Positions 9,498-18,711 of a stretch of DNA of 64,000 bases are shown in pieces. Where the stretch lies: assembly GCF_001187535.1 (NCBI RefSeq), contig NZ_LFIO01000023.1, positions 1 through 64,000 of the forward strand, read 5' to 3'. How positions within the stretch are numbered: the first letter of the stretch is position 1; the number at the start of each line of letters is the position of its first letter. The stretch is from Rhizobium ecuadorense (GTDB lineage Bacteria > Pseudomonadota > Alphaproteobacteria > Rhizobiales > Rhizobiaceae). The notes beneath the pieces were generated by a model. The model saw only the letters and a list, made by a program, of their open reading frames with translations. It was not told the DNA's origin and searched no databases. Both the position numbers and the translations under genes were made by a program.

Positions 9498-10502
9498 TCA
9501 GTCTGCGACCGCGATGACCACCTTGCCCTTGGCACGCCCGGTCTCGACATAGGCCAGCGCCTCGCCGGTCTTCTCGAACGGAAACACCTTGTCGACGACC
9601 GGTCGGATCACGCCTTGCTCGATCAGGCGGGCAATCTCACCCAATTGCTGTCCCTCGGCCCGCATGAACAGGAATGAATAAGCGATGCCGAGGCGCTTGG
9701 CCTTTTTGCGAACCCCTCGGCTCAGCAGGCGCAGCACCAGTTTCAGGAAGAGGTTCAGGCCAAGTTCCCTGGCGAATGCGGGATCGGGCGGACCGGAAAT
9801 GGAGATGAGCCGGCCACCCGGCTTCAGCACGCGCAGCGATTTTTCGAGCGTCTTCGGATCCTGACTGTTCAGCACCAGATCGTAGCCCGACAAGACCTTC
9901 TCGAAATCCTGGGTCTTGTAGTCGATCACCACATCCGCCCCGAGGCTTCTCGCCAGTTCGGCATTCCCGGCGCTTGTCGTCGTCGCCACCGTCGCGCCGA
10001 GGTGTTTCGCAAGCTGAATGGCGAAAGTCCCGACACCGCCGGAGCCGGCCTGAATGAAGACCTTCTGACCCGGTTTCACCTTGCCCACCTCGACGAGCGC
10101 CTGCCACGCGGTCAGCCCGACCAGCGGTATGGACGCCGCTTCGGTCATGCCGAGATTTTTCGGCTTCGGCGCCACATCGGCTTCATCGATGGCAATGAAT
10201 TCGGCGAATGCACCGACCCGATAATCGCGTGGCCGTGCATAAACCTCATCGCCAACCTTGAACCGCCTGACCCTGGATCCGGTTTTGACAACCGTTCCGG
10301 CCACGTCGTGTCCGAGGACGAAAGGCGTACGATAGGGAAGAATGAGTTTGAACTCTCCGTCCCGCAACTTGGAGTCCAGCAGGTTCACAGCCGTGGCCTG
10401 AACCCGCACGAGGACATCATTGTCCTGCACTTCCGGTTCGGGCAGGTTTGCCAGGCGCAGAGCGCCCTTCTTCTTGTATTTATCGACGACAAATGCCTTC
10501 AC
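9498..10502 (-). CDS. Zinc-less MDR-family NADP-dependent quinone oxidoreductase
   Basis: 334-residue medium-chain dehydrogenase/reductase of the quinone oxidoreductase / alkenal reductase type. The GroES-like N-terminal half includes LGHDVAGTVVKTGSRVRRFKVGDEVYA. The Rossmann motif is IQAGSGGVGTFAIQLAKHLGA (about residues 151-171). No structural-zinc cysteine cluster or catalytic zinc ligands are visible. The start is GTG at 10502. It is 72 bp upstream of the OYE gene and 33 bp after the hydrolase gene, so one operon is likely. Role: NADPH-dependent reduction of quinones or enones. Confidence 0.9.
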   Translation of the reverse strand: MKAFVVDKYKKKGALRLANLPEPEVQDNDVLVRVQATAVNLLDSKLRDGEFKLILPYRTPFVLGHDVAGTVVKTGSRVRRFKVGDEVYARPRDYRVGAFAEFIAIDEADVAPKPKNLGMTEAASIPLVGLTAWQALVEVGKVKPGQKVFIQAGSGGVGTFAIQLAKHLGATVATTTSAGNAELARSLGADVVIDYKTQDFEKVLSGYDLVLNSQDPKTLEKSLRVLKPGGRLISISGPPDPAFARELGLNLFLKLVLRLLSRGVRKKAKRLGIAYSFLFMRAEGQQLGEIARLIEQGVIRPVVDKVFPFEKTGEALAYVETGRAKGKVVIAVAD

Positions 10503-10535
10503 GAGGCTTACTCCAATTCGACGTTTATTGTGATG

Positions 10536-11399
10536 TCAGTCGCCAAGGAAGGCCAAAGCCTTCGGCACGAAATCGGCGTGGTTCTGGAAAATCCCGCCAT
10601 GCCCGGCATCTTTGTAGATAATCAGTTGCGCGCCAGGGATGCGCCGCGCCATATCGGCGCTGTTGACCGTCGGGACCATGATATCGTCGTCGCCATTGGC
10701 GATCAGGACCGGGATATTGATCCGACCGAGATCCTGAGGCGCCTGCCGCCCCCAGGCCTTGATCGCCTTGAGTTGCCGCAGAAACGCCCTTGGCGTCGGG
10801 CCCTTGTCCCTTCCCGCCTTGCGCTCTTTCAGGCGATCCAGAAAGGCTTTCGCCGCTCGGCGACCATTGGCGGTGGAGGTGAAAAACAGATAGGTTTTTG
10901 GGTCGCGCAACGTCAGCAGACCCTTGATCATCAGCGGCCAGGACACGGTGCCGACCTTCTCTATCCCTTTGCCGCCGGCCGGGCCTGTGCCGGTCAGAAT
11001 GAGTTTCCGCACAAGGTCCGGCGCCTTCAGCGCGATGTCCTGCGCGACAAATCCCCCGAGAGAAAAACCGAGCAGGTCGACTTTTTTGAACCCAAGTGCT
11101 CGGATCAACGCGATCGCGTCGCGCGCCATCTCGTCGATGGTGACAGGGGCCGCGCCGCCCGAGGCGCCGATACCTCGGTAATCGGTCGCGATGACATGAT
11201 GCTTGGTGGCGAGCCCATCGACAATCCGGGGGTCGAAATTGTCCAGCACCGCGCCCCAATGGTTGAGAAGGATGACCGGCACGCCGCCTTGGGGGCCGAG
11301 GTCGCGATAGACAAAAGCTGTCTCCCCAACATTGACCCAGAGATTTGGCGCCTCGGCGTAGCAGGCAGCTGACCGAAGGTATCTTATCGTCGCGTTCAT
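10536..11399 (-). CDS. Alpha/beta-fold hydrolase
   Basis: 287 residues. The oxyanion-side segment is LLNHWGAVLDNFDPR (HW in place of the common HG). The nucleophile elbow is GFSLGG with Ser near residue 113, the acid Asp lies in LIANGDDDIMVP, and the catalytic His in DAGHGGIFQ. It belongs to the haloperoxidase/esterase-like branch. First gene of the operon with the MDR oxidoreductase and OYE. The natural substrate is unknown. Expression probably comes from the promoter at about 11605 that carries dyads resembling the tetR-proximal one. Confidence 0.9.
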   Translation of the reverse strand: MNATIRYLRSAACYAEAPNLWVNVGETAFVYRDLGPQGGVPVILLNHWGAVLDNFDPRIVDGLATKHHVIATDYRGIGASGGAAPVTIDEMARDAIALIRALGFKKVDLLGFSLGGFVAQDIALKAPDLVRKLILTGTGPAGGKGIEKVGTVSWPLMIKGLLTLRDPKTYLFFTSTANGRRAAKAFLDRLKERKAGRDKGPTPRAFLRQLKAIKAWGRQAPQDLGRINIPVLIANGDDDIMVPTVNSADMARRIPGAQLIIYKDAGHGGIFQNHADFVPKALAFLGD

Positions 11400-11558
11400 C
11401 GTTTACTCCATTATCGAACGGCACGCCTAAGAGCTTTGCCGACGCCGCTCGATACCGGGCGCGCCTTCACCCCAATCATCGCCATTGCCCTTACGCCTCC
11501 TTACGAACGCCGACCGTTGCAGCAGAAAGCCGTCCGCTTCAGCCGTCTGGATATTTTA

Positions 11559-11610
11559 ATGACATTCGTCATCATAGGTGATTAATGATAATCATCATCA
11601 AAGTTGTCAA
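11559..11610 (-). promoter_or_regulatory. Promoter of the hydrolase-oxidoreductase-OYE operon with two dyads
   Basis: Reading the minus strand, TTGACA (11605-11610) is followed after 9 bp by ATGATAATCAT (11585-11595, perfect dyad), which would cover the -10 region. ATGACATTCGTCAT (11559-11572) lies near the transcription start. The second dyad has the same 5-4-5 layout as the one at 7643-7656. Steric repression by the neighbouring TetR protein is inferred. Confidence 0.5.
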
Positions 11611-11979
11611 GCGGAATTTTCTGAACCGAATCGAAAGCCGTGCTGGTAAAAACGGGCTGAAAGATCAAGCCCACGGCCGTTCTGCTGATGGCCTTAGGCA
11701 CTAGCGTGCCGCAATCTTCAGATTTGCAGCCCATCCGATTTGCGGGAAAGCTATCCGTTGTGCGAAGCGAAATGCGCGCAGCGTCGGCCAGGCAACCCGT
11801 CATTAACCTTGGACATTCCAAGATATCTTTGGATGTGCCGGTCCGCGCTTGAGCGACGACGGCAAGCCGGCCTCTTAAATTCCGCCCGAATGAATTGCGG
11901 CGGTCTTCGACCACCGCTTGGGATGATGCGGTTCTGCGAGCTGGCCATGAGGGCTCTTCACACAACAGGAGCCTGTTCT
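11611..11979. other. Non-coding stretch before the GGDEF-EAL gene
   Basis: Together with the promoter to its left this is the 580-bp gap between the hydrolase and GGDEF-EAL genes. Open frames here lack ribosome sites and protein-like composition. No hairpin terminator or RNA gene was recognised beyond the operators already listed. Confidence 0.4.
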
Positions 11980-13527
11980 ATGCCTCGCATCCAAGCAACC
12001 AGACCCCAGCTGGAGATACTGGCCTGGCTCGCGATCTTCCTGCTTCTCTTCTGCCTATCCTGGCGCTTCGATTGGCATGAGGGGCTCGATGGGTTCATCG
12101 AGCGGCATCATGACTATCCGCTGGATCACGCGCTTCTTGCCCTTAATATCTCCGGGTTTCTGGGGCTCGTTTATTCCGTGCTGCGGATCCGGGATCTTTC
12201 CAGCGAGGTTCATCGCAGGCTGCAGGCCGAAAAGAACGTCGACTGGATTGCCTGCCACGACACGCTGACCGAGCTGCCCAACCGCAGATTTCTGGATTCG
12301 ATATGCGCGCGGGCGATGATCGAGCAAAGGGCGCAGGAAAGCTATGCCGTGTTCAGCATCGATCTCGACGGCTTCAAGAAGGTCAATGACCTGCTGGGAC
12401 ACGATCACGGCGATGCGGTGCTGAAGACGGTTGCGCAGCGCCTGTCCGCCCTCTTTCCCCGTGAGCATGTTTTCCGCCTTGGCGGAGACGAGTTCGTCGT
12501 TCTCTCGCGGCGAACCGGAAATCCCGATCTTGCCGCTCTGGCGGACCGCATCGTCAGTGTGATCGGCAAACCCTTCACCTTCAACGGTGTCGCCGTCGAC
12601 CTCGGCGCCAGTGTCGGCTTCGCACTCTATCCGGAGAATGGCGTCGACCTCGCTCAGGTCATCCGGCATTCGGACTGTGCGATGTATGTGGCGAAAAGGC
12701 AGGGACGCAATCTGGTGAAGCCCTTCGTGCCTTCGATGCAGGACGAGCTGGCGAAACGGGTTCGACTGGAAGGCGATCTGCGCGCAGCGATCAGGAAGGC
12801 GGAGATCGTTCCCTATTACCAACCGCTGGTCGACCTGAGGGCGAACAAGATTATCGGCTTCGAGGCGCTGGCCCGCTGGAAAACGGCTTCCGGCGAATTC
12901 ATCCCGCCGAGCGAATTTATTCCGGTCGCGGAGGAAGCCGGCCTGATCGTCGAACTGACGGATCAGTTGCTTCGCTGCGCCTGCACCGATGCGCTTTCCT
13001 GGCCAAGCGAGCTTGTCCTCTCCTTCAATCTTTCTCCGATCCAGCTGAGCGACCGGTTGCTGGGCCTCAGAATTCTCAGAATATTGGGCGAGGTCGGCCT
13101 TCCCGCGCACAGGGTCGAGCTTGAGGTGACGGAGAGCGCCATCATCCAGGACGCCGTCACGGCGCGAATTGTCCTCGACGATCTGGTGAATGCCGGCGTC
13201 AGGATTGCGCTCGACGACTTCGGAACCGGCTATTCCAGCCTCTCGCAGCTCTCCAACTATCGCTTCGACAAGATCAAGATCGACAGGAGCTTCGTCGCCT
13301 CGTTCGAGACCAACGACAAACAGGACAAGGTGATCAAGGCGATCATCGCTCTCGGCGCCGGACTTGGCGTGACGATCACGGCCGAAGGCATTGAAGAGGA
13401 AAGCCAGCTTCAGCGGCTTCAGGATCTCGGCTGCGACATCGGTCAGGGATATCTGCTCGGCAGACCGGCGCCGATCGAGAAAATCACCGCAGATCAAATC
13501 GGCACCAGGATTTTGCAACGCGGTTGA
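11980..13527 (+). CDS. Membrane-anchored GGDEF-EAL cyclic-di-GMP protein
   Basis: 515 residues from the ATG at 11980, chosen because CAGGAG lies 8 nt upstream; the frame stays open further left. Two hydrophobic segments (about residues 11-28 and 51-69) anchor the N-terminus. The GGDEF domain follows (FSIDLDGFKKVNDLLGHDHGD; LGGDEFVVLS with GGDEF at 168-172), then an EAL domain (GFEALARW; FELEVTES-type block; ALDDFGTGYSSL; KIDRSFV; TAEGIEEE). Both active-site signatures are intact. The RxxD inhibitory site before GGDEF is absent (FPRE there). It could make or degrade c-di-GMP; EAL activity looks complete. No partner gene is adjacent. Confidence 0.92.
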   Translation: MPRIQATRPQLEILAWLAIFLLLFCLSWRFDWHEGLDGFIERHHDYPLDHALLALNISGFLGLVYSVLRIRDLSSEVHRRLQAEKNVDWIACHDTLTELPNRRFLDSICARAMIEQRAQESYAVFSIDLDGFKKVNDLLGHDHGDAVLKTVAQRLSALFPREHVFRLGGDEFVVLSRRTGNPDLAALADRIVSVIGKPFTFNGVAVDLGASVGFALYPENGVDLAQVIRHSDCAMYVAKRQGRNLVKPFVPSMQDELAKRVRLEGDLRAAIRKAEIVPYYQPLVDLRANKIIGFEALARWKTASGEFIPPSEFIPVAEEAGLIVELTDQLLRCACTDALSWPSELVLSFNLSPIQLSDRLLGLRILRILGEVGLPAHRVELEVTESAIIQDAVTARIVLDDLVNAGVRIALDDFGTGYSSLSQLSNYRFDKIKIDRSFVASFETNDKQDKVIKAIIALGAGLGVTITAEGIEEESQLQRLQDLGCDIGQGYLLGRPAPIEKITADQIGTRILQRG

Positions 13528-13541
13528 CGGGGGCTGCGGTA

Positions 13542-13566
13542 TGTCGGCTCTGATTCAGAGCCGACA
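13542..13566. terminator. Hairpin between convergent GGDEF-EAL and dehydrogenase genes
   Basis: 10-bp perfect inverted repeat TGTCGGCTCT / AGAGCCGACA with a 5-nt loop, between two convergent stop codons. There is no clear T-run on either side, so it may act as a bidirectional stop or be only structural. Confidence 0.5.
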
Positions 13567-13666
13567 CGAACTTATCCGTTCAAGCGCGTTCGTTCTCTGT
13601 TGCAACGAGAGAAGTACCCGCTTCAACATCCCGGGATTGGAATCGCGATATCGTCGATCGTGACCG

Positions 13667-15136
13667 TCAGATCCCCCCGAGGGCTACATACTTCAACTCC
13701 AGAAAGCCCTCAATCCCGTACTTCGATCCTTCGCGCCCGGTGCCGGACTGCTTGATGCCGCCAAAAGGAGCCATCTCGTTGGCGATCATGCCGGTGTTGA
13801 CGCCGACCATGCCAGCCTCGAGCGCTTCCGCAACACGCCAGATGCGGGCCATGTCCTTTGCATAAAAATAGGAGGCGAGGCCGAATTCGCTATCATTGGC
13901 CATGGCGATGACGTCGTCCTCGTCCTTGAACGAAATGATCGGCGCCAGCGGCGCAAAGGTTTCTTCCTTCGCCACCTTCATTGCCTGCGTCACGCCGGTG
14001 ACGACCGTCGGCTCGAAGAACGTGCCCCCGAGCGCGCTTCGTTTGCCGCCGGAAAGCACGGTCCCGCCTTTTGCGACCACATCGGCGACATGCTCTTCCA
14101 TTTTCGCCACAGCCTTCTCGTCGATCAGCGGCCCTTGGCTGACGCCGGGTTCGGTACCGCGACCGAGCGAAAGTCCCGAAACCTTGGCCAGGAGCCGTTC
14201 GGTGAACGCGGTAGCGACGCTCTCCTGCACGTAGATGCGGTTGGCGCAGACGCAGGTCTGACCGGCGTTGCGGAACTTGGAAATCATCGCGCCTTCGACG
14301 GCGGCATCCAGATCGGCGTCGTCGAATACGATGAAGGGCGCGTTGCCCCCCAGTTCCAGCGACAGGCGCTTGATGCCGTCGGCTGCCTCCTTCATCAGCC
14401 AGCGGCCGACGCCGGTCGAGCCGGTAAAGGTGATCTTGGCAATCTTCGGATTGTGGCAGAACTCGAGACCGATTGGCTTGGCCGCGCCGGTCACGACCGA
14501 GAACACGCCCTTCGGCACGCCGGCGCGCTCGGCCAGAAGGGCAAGCGCCAGCGCCGATAGCGGCGTCTGCGAAGCGGGCTTCAGGATCATGCTGCAGCCG
14601 GCGGCAAGGGCCGGGCCTGCCTTGCGGGTGATCATGCCGTTCGGAAAATTCCACGGCGTAATCGCCGCGCAGACGCCCACCGGTTGCTTCAGGACCATGA
14701 TGCGCTGGCCGGCATTGGGACCGGGAATGATATCGCCGTCGATGCGCTTTGCCTCCTCCGCGAACCATTCGAGATAGGCGGCATTGGAGACGACCTCACC
14801 CCTCGCCTCCGCCAGCGGCTTGCCTTGCTCGGTCGTCAGGATCAGCGCCAGATCGTCGGCGTTTTCGATGATGAGATCGTACCAGCGCTTGAGCACCTGC
14901 GCTCGTTCCTTGGCGGTGCGCCTTGCCCAGAGCTTCTGGGCGGCCGCTGCGGCATCGATCGCTTCGGCGACAACCGCCTGGCCGAGATCCGGCACATTGG
15001 CAATCAGCGCCCCGTCGAAGGGGTCCGTGACCGCAATCGACTTGCCGTCAGGCGCGGCGATCCACGCGCCGTCGACGAAAGCCTTGTCTATGAGAAGCGC
15101 GGGGTCCCTGAGGGCAAGCGTGCGACGCTCGGTCAT
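13667..15136 (-). CDS. Sulfolactaldehyde dehydrogenase (GabD-like ALDH)
   Basis: 489-residue aldehyde dehydrogenase of the succinate-semialdehyde dehydrogenase class. Cofactor and catalytic blocks: PWNFPNGMITRK, FTGSTGVGRWLM, catalytic Glu in LELGGNAPFIV and catalytic Cys in NAGQTCVCANRIYV, with the GabD-type C-terminus SGTGREGSKYGIEGFLELKY. Last gene of the sulfoglycolytic operon, overlapping the TauE-type exporter by 4 bp. In that context the likely reaction is NAD(P)-dependent oxidation of 3-sulfolactaldehyde to 3-sulfolactate, as in the sulfo-ED pathway of Pseudomonas putida SQ1 and R. leguminosarum. By sequence alone, succinate-semialdehyde activity cannot be excluded. Confidence 0.9.
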   Translation of the reverse strand: MTERRTLALRDPALLIDKAFVDGAWIAAPDGKSIAVTDPFDGALIANVPDLGQAVVAEAIDAAAAAQKLWARRTAKERAQVLKRWYDLIIENADDLALILTTEQGKPLAEARGEVVSNAAYLEWFAEEAKRIDGDIIPGPNAGQRIMVLKQPVGVCAAITPWNFPNGMITRKAGPALAAGCSMILKPASQTPLSALALALLAERAGVPKGVFSVVTGAAKPIGLEFCHNPKIAKITFTGSTGVGRWLMKEAADGIKRLSLELGGNAPFIVFDDADLDAAVEGAMISKFRNAGQTCVCANRIYVQESVATAFTERLLAKVSGLSLGRGTEPGVSQGPLIDEKAVAKMEEHVADVVAKGGTVLSGGKRSALGGTFFEPTVVTGVTQAMKVAKEETFAPLAPIISFKDEDDVIAMANDSEFGLASYFYAKDMARIWRVAEALEAGMVGVNTGMIANEMAPFGGIKQSGTGREGSKYGIEGFLELKYVALGGI

Positions 15137-15912
15137 GATGCATGATCTCCTATGATCTTCAAAAGGGCGGGAACGGCCAGCGACAGGCCGGACAAGAGAA
15201 GCAGGCCGAAGGCCATGCGGCGGATGGACAGAGCGGCCAGGGGCGGCGGCCACCTTTTGGCAACCGAGGTCATGATCATTACGACCGGAATGCAGAGCAG
15301 TCCCCACCAGAAGCCGCTGTGCGGCACCTCGCCGGCAGCCGCGACCATGGACAGCCGAATGACCGCATTGACGGCAAAGACCGCCACCAGCGTTTCGCGG
15401 ATGCTGACGGCCGGCAGCGGCTGCCGGTAGAGATGATAGACCAGCGGCGGACCGGCGGTGGAAAACAAGCCGCCCATCAGGCCGGCAACCGCCCCGAAAA
15501 GCGCAAAGGAAACCGTCGATGACCGCACCGCCAGCGGCTGCGGCTTCAGCGCAAGCTGCAGGCTGGAGGCAATGATGACGATACCGAGCACAAGCTTCAG
15601 CCAATCGATGGACGTCGAAACCATCAAGCCCAGCAGCCAGTATCCGGCAGCAAGAGCCGCAAGGCTGGAGATGACGACCGGCCAGAATTCCGCCCAGGCG
15701 ATATCGCGCCAGCCGCGTGCCAGGACCTGCGCCGCATTGACGAGCACCATGCAGCCGACGAGTACGGCGGCCTCCGGCAGCGGCATCAGCCCGGAAAGCC
15801 CGATGCCGCCCATCATGATCAGGCCGAGGGCAAAACCGGTCAGGGTCTGCATATAGGCGGCGACGCCCGCCAGCACCAGAAGCCCCGCAAGACCGGCGAC
15901 GCTCACCGTCAC
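15133..15912 (-). CDS. TauE/SafE-family (TSUP) exporter, probably for sulfolactate
   Basis: 259 residues, nearly all hydrophobic, with about eight membrane segments. TSUP-family traits are AYMQTLTGFALGLIMMGG at the N-terminus and the repeat-like GAVAGLMGGLFSTAGPPLVYHLY in the second half. TSUP proteins export sulfonates and related organic anions. The gene overlaps both neighbours by 4 bp, so it is tightly coupled to the sulfoquinovosidase and sulfolactaldehyde dehydrogenase genes. Export of the end product 3-sulfolactate is the natural inference. Confidence 0.88.
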   Translation of the reverse strand: MTVSVAGLAGLLVLAGVAAYMQTLTGFALGLIMMGGIGLSGLMPLPEAAVLVGCMVLVNAAQVLARGWRDIAWAEFWPVVISSLAALAAGYWLLGLMVSTSIDWLKLVLGIVIIASSLQLALKPQPLAVRSSTVSFALFGAVAGLMGGLFSTAGPPLVYHLYRQPLPAVSIRETLVAVFAVNAVIRLSMVAAAGEVPHSGFWWGLLCIPVVMIMTSVAKRWPPPLAALSIRRMAFGLLLLSGLSLAVPALLKIIGDHAS

Positions 15913-17924
15913 AGGCCCCGAAGACCGGAAAACAGCGCTTCATCGGCGCAACCGGCGCGATAGAAAACGGGCGGCTGCCCCAGCGGCGCGGCAACTTGCA
16001 CCTTTTCGCCGCCGGCAAAGGTTTCGCCGGTCCAGGCGTGAATCCACCGCTCGCCCTGCGGCAGGTAGACGAGACGATCCGCCTGCGCCGCCTCCCAGAT
16101 TGGCGCGACCAGCATGTCAGGGCCGTAGAGATAGCTGTCCTGGATCGCGTATGTCTGGCGATCGTCCTGGTAATGCAGGAAGAGCGGCCGCTGCACCGGC
16201 AACCCCCGCGCAACCGCCTCATCGGACAGGCGTTTCAGATAGGGAGCGAGATGCTTGTAGATCCTTGTCATCCGGGCGAAATGCGACAATACCTGCGGAT
16301 CCTGATCTATCTGGACGTTCTCGCGCGGACGATTTCCCTCGTGGCTGCGCATGACGGGCGTGAATGCCGCCATCTCAGCCCAGCGCATCAAAAGCTCCGG
16401 CGTGCGGACATTGCCGAAGAGACTGGTGTAACCGCCGATATCGGAGTGGTGATAGGCGTTGCCGAGCAGGCCGGAAGACAGGGCCGCACAGATAACCGTG
16501 ACCAGCCCGTCGTGACGGGAGAAATCGACCGACTGGTCGCCGCCCCACAATAACGGGCAATGTTTCTGAACGCCGGTGAAGCCGGCGCGCATGAAGAACA
16601 GCGCCTCGCCGGTCTGGCTGCGGCTGGCAACGGCCTTGGCGTTGACCTCGGCCCAGAGCGTCGGCCACTGATTGTGCATCAGCTTGGCATCGATGCCGTT
16701 GGAAAGATGGACGTCGATTGGCAGATATTCGCCAAAATCGGCCATCCAGCCGGCAAGACCGTAGTCGAGCATCTTCTTGCCGATGATGTCCTCGGCAAAC
16801 CATTCCGCCGCGGCCGGATTGGTGAAATCAACGACGCCGCAATCGAACTCGCCGAAATCAACGAGTGCGGTCCCCCCGGCCGCATCCGTTGCAAAGTAGC
16901 CGGCTTTCTCGGCGATCTCGAACAAGGGGCCATCGACACACAGATAGGGGTTAACGTAGCCCAGGAAGCGGATGCCGTGATCGTTGAGTTCGGCGATCTT
17001 CCGGCGCAGGCCCGGATAACGGTCCTCGTTGGCCTGCCAATCCCAGAAAAGACGCGCGCCGAAAGAAGTCTGACGCAGGCCGACCCAGTCCTCGCACCAC
17101 AGAGCCGACACCTCGACACCCGCGTCGCGCATCGACTGAAGGCGCCGGAAGGAATTCTCCCCATCCTTCAGGCCGATAATCGCGCCGTTATATACCCAGT
17201 CGGGAAGCGGCGGCTGGCGGCCGAAGCGGTCCGACAGCACCTCGACCAGTTCGACGAACGTCGGAGCGGCGAAGAACTCGATCCGCTCCGGGATCGCCCA
17301 GACCTCGATCTCGTGAAAGGCCTTGCGGCGGAAATCGAAGACGGAATAGGCCGACGTCTCCACATGGCATGCGTAAAGAGCCGAAGAAACATAAGTCGGC
17401 TGCGGATAGTTGGTGTTGAAATAGTCCCCGCCCGCCCTGTCCTTGACGTTCGATTTGAACGTGATCTCGCTGGTTTGGTCGCGGCCGACGCCGGGCTCGG
17501 ACGTCCAGAGCGGAAAGCGGCGGCCGCGCATATCGAAATACGACATCTGCTCGCCCCCGCCCCAGACATGCTCATCGTGATCGGCGGGAATTCGGATCCA
17601 GAGCCGGTTGACGAGGGGATCGGGCGCTTCAAATTCGATCGCCCCGTTCTCGATCGTCAACACCAGCCGTGGCTTCTGGCCCGACCGTTCCGACAGGGCG
17701 ACCCGGTTTCCGTCGATCTCGGCATGCGCCAGTCGGCCGCGCTCAATGACATAGTCCTCGATCTCGAAGTTGCCGCGATACATATCCATGCGCTCCTCGC
17801 CGATACCGGCGAAGATGCAGGGCGCACTCGTACTGTGATCGAGGATCGTCCGGCCGTTGATGGACACGGTAAATCCGGTTTCCGTCTTTTCGAGTTTCAT
17901 CGCAATGTCTTTCAGATCTTGCAT
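15909..17924 (-). CDS. GH31 sulfoquinovosidase (YihQ-like)
   Basis: 671 residues from ATG 17924 (an alternative ATG at 17900 would remove eight). Retaining GH31 glycosidase. The nucleophile is Asp396 in GWMADFGEYLP and the acid/base is Asp463 in GGDQSVD. Compared from memory with E. coli YihQ, the sulfonate-binding set is present: Lys253 (GLKDG) and Glu278 (WCEDW) where YihQ has two Gln, then Arg291 and Trp294 (GARLFW) and Tyr499 (HHSDIGGYT). That is the KERWY variant of the sulfoquinovosidase signature, as in Agrobacterium. It would release sulfoquinovose from SQ-glycerol and other glycosides. No signal peptide, hence cytoplasmic. Starts 19 bp after the SDR stop. Confidence 0.95.
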   Translation of the reverse strand: MQDLKDIAMKLEKTETGFTVSINGRTILDHSTSAPCIFAGIGEERMDMYRGNFEIEDYVIERGRLAHAEIDGNRVALSERSGQKPRLVLTIENGAIEFEAPDPLVNRLWIRIPADHDEHVWGGGEQMSYFDMRGRRFPLWTSEPGVGRDQTSEITFKSNVKDRAGGDYFNTNYPQPTYVSSALYACHVETSAYSVFDFRRKAFHEIEVWAIPERIEFFAAPTFVELVEVLSDRFGRQPPLPDWVYNGAIIGLKDGENSFRRLQSMRDAGVEVSALWCEDWVGLRQTSFGARLFWDWQANEDRYPGLRRKIAELNDHGIRFLGYVNPYLCVDGPLFEIAEKAGYFATDAAGGTALVDFGEFDCGVVDFTNPAAAEWFAEDIIGKKMLDYGLAGWMADFGEYLPIDVHLSNGIDAKLMHNQWPTLWAEVNAKAVASRSQTGEALFFMRAGFTGVQKHCPLLWGGDQSVDFSRHDGLVTVICAALSSGLLGNAYHHSDIGGYTSLFGNVRTPELLMRWAEMAAFTPVMRSHEGNRPRENVQIDQDPQVLSHFARMTRIYKHLAPYLKRLSDEAVARGLPVQRPLFLHYQDDRQTYAIQDSYLYGPDMLVAPIWEAAQADRLVYLPQGERWIHAWTGETFAGGEKVQVAAPLGQPPVFYRAGCADEALFSGLRGL

Positions 17925-17943
17925 CGTCTTGGTCGGTTCTCGG

Positions 17944-18708
17944 TCAGTTCTGGGTCAGGCCGGCATCGACGACGAAATTGGCGCCGGTGCAGCCGCCGCT
18001 TTCGTCGGAGCCGAGAAAGAGCGCCATGCGCGCTACATGGCTTGCATCCAGCCTGAATTTCAGCGCTTGCAGTTCGAGGAACTGCTGGTTCTGCTCCGGC
18101 GAGGTCCACAACTTCAGCTGTCGCTCGGTGACAACAGCGCCGGGCACGATGCAGTTGACCCGGATTCCGGAAGGGCCGAGTTCGCGGGCAAGCGTCTTTG
18201 TCATGCCGTTTATCGCGGCCTTCGCGGTCGTATAACCGACCATGCCCGGACGCCCGCGCATCCAGGAAATCGAACCGAGCATGATGATCGATCCCGTCCC
18301 CTTTTCCGCCATGCGCGAGCTGACGGCCTGGGTGGCGAAGAACTGGTGATCGAGATTGAGCGACAGCGCCCTGCGCCAGCCGTCCGGCTCGACATCGCTC
18401 ATCGCGTGACGATCGTCCTTGCCCGCATTGTTGACGAGGGTATCGATGCCGCCGCACGCCTGCTCGATCTCGGCGATGGCAACCCGCAACGCCGCAATGT
18501 CGGTGATATCGCATGCGGAAAAGGCAGCACCTGTTTCGGCGGCAAGCTTTGCCCCTTCGACCGCGTCGATATCGATGAAGGAGACATTTGCGCCCTGCGC
18601 CGCAAAAGCCCTGACCATTTCCGCGCCGATCCCCGACGCGCCGCCGGTGATCAGCACGGCGCGGCCGTCAAGAGATGCATAACGAACGCTGTCATAGGTC
18701 GATGGCAT
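17944..18708 (-). CDS. Sulfoquinovose 1-dehydrogenase (SDR)
   Basis: 254-residue classical short-chain dehydrogenase. Coenzyme motif TGGASGIG (about residues 21-28), NNAG in TLVNNAGKDD, catalytic Ser in LGSISW, and YTTAK supplying Tyr and Lys; the C-terminal block is CTGANFVVDAGLTQN. Between the lactonase and sulfoquinovosidase genes it best fits the NAD(P)-dependent oxidation of sulfoquinovose to 6-deoxy-6-sulfo-gluconolactone, the first sulfo-ED step. It starts 3 bp after the lactonase stop. Generic sugar dehydrogenase (glucose or galactose type) is the alternative. Confidence 0.9.
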   Translation of the reverse strand: MPSTYDSVRYASLDGRAVLITGGASGIGAEMVRAFAAQGANVSFIDIDAVEGAKLAAETGAAFSACDITDIAALRVAIAEIEQACGGIDTLVNNAGKDDRHAMSDVEPDGWRRALSLNLDHQFFATQAVSSRMAEKGTGSIIMLGSISWMRGRPGMVGYTTAKAAINGMTKTLARELGPSGIRVNCIVPGAVVTERQLKLWTSPEQNQQFLELQALKFRLDASHVARMALFLGSDESGGCTGANFVVDAGLTQN

Positions 18709-18711
18709 GGA

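Noticed and set aside
11582..11965. 127-codon minus-strand frame
   Set aside because: No ribosome site, no protein-like pattern, and it overlaps the operator region of the OYE operon.
13667..15136. Simple GABA catabolism (gabD) annotation
   Set aside because: No gabT or GABA transporter nearby; tight coupling to the sulfoquinovosidase and exporter genes favours sulfolactaldehyde oxidation.
16560..18056. 498-codon plus-strand frame
   Set aside because: Shadow of the sulfoquinovosidase gene on the opposite strand.
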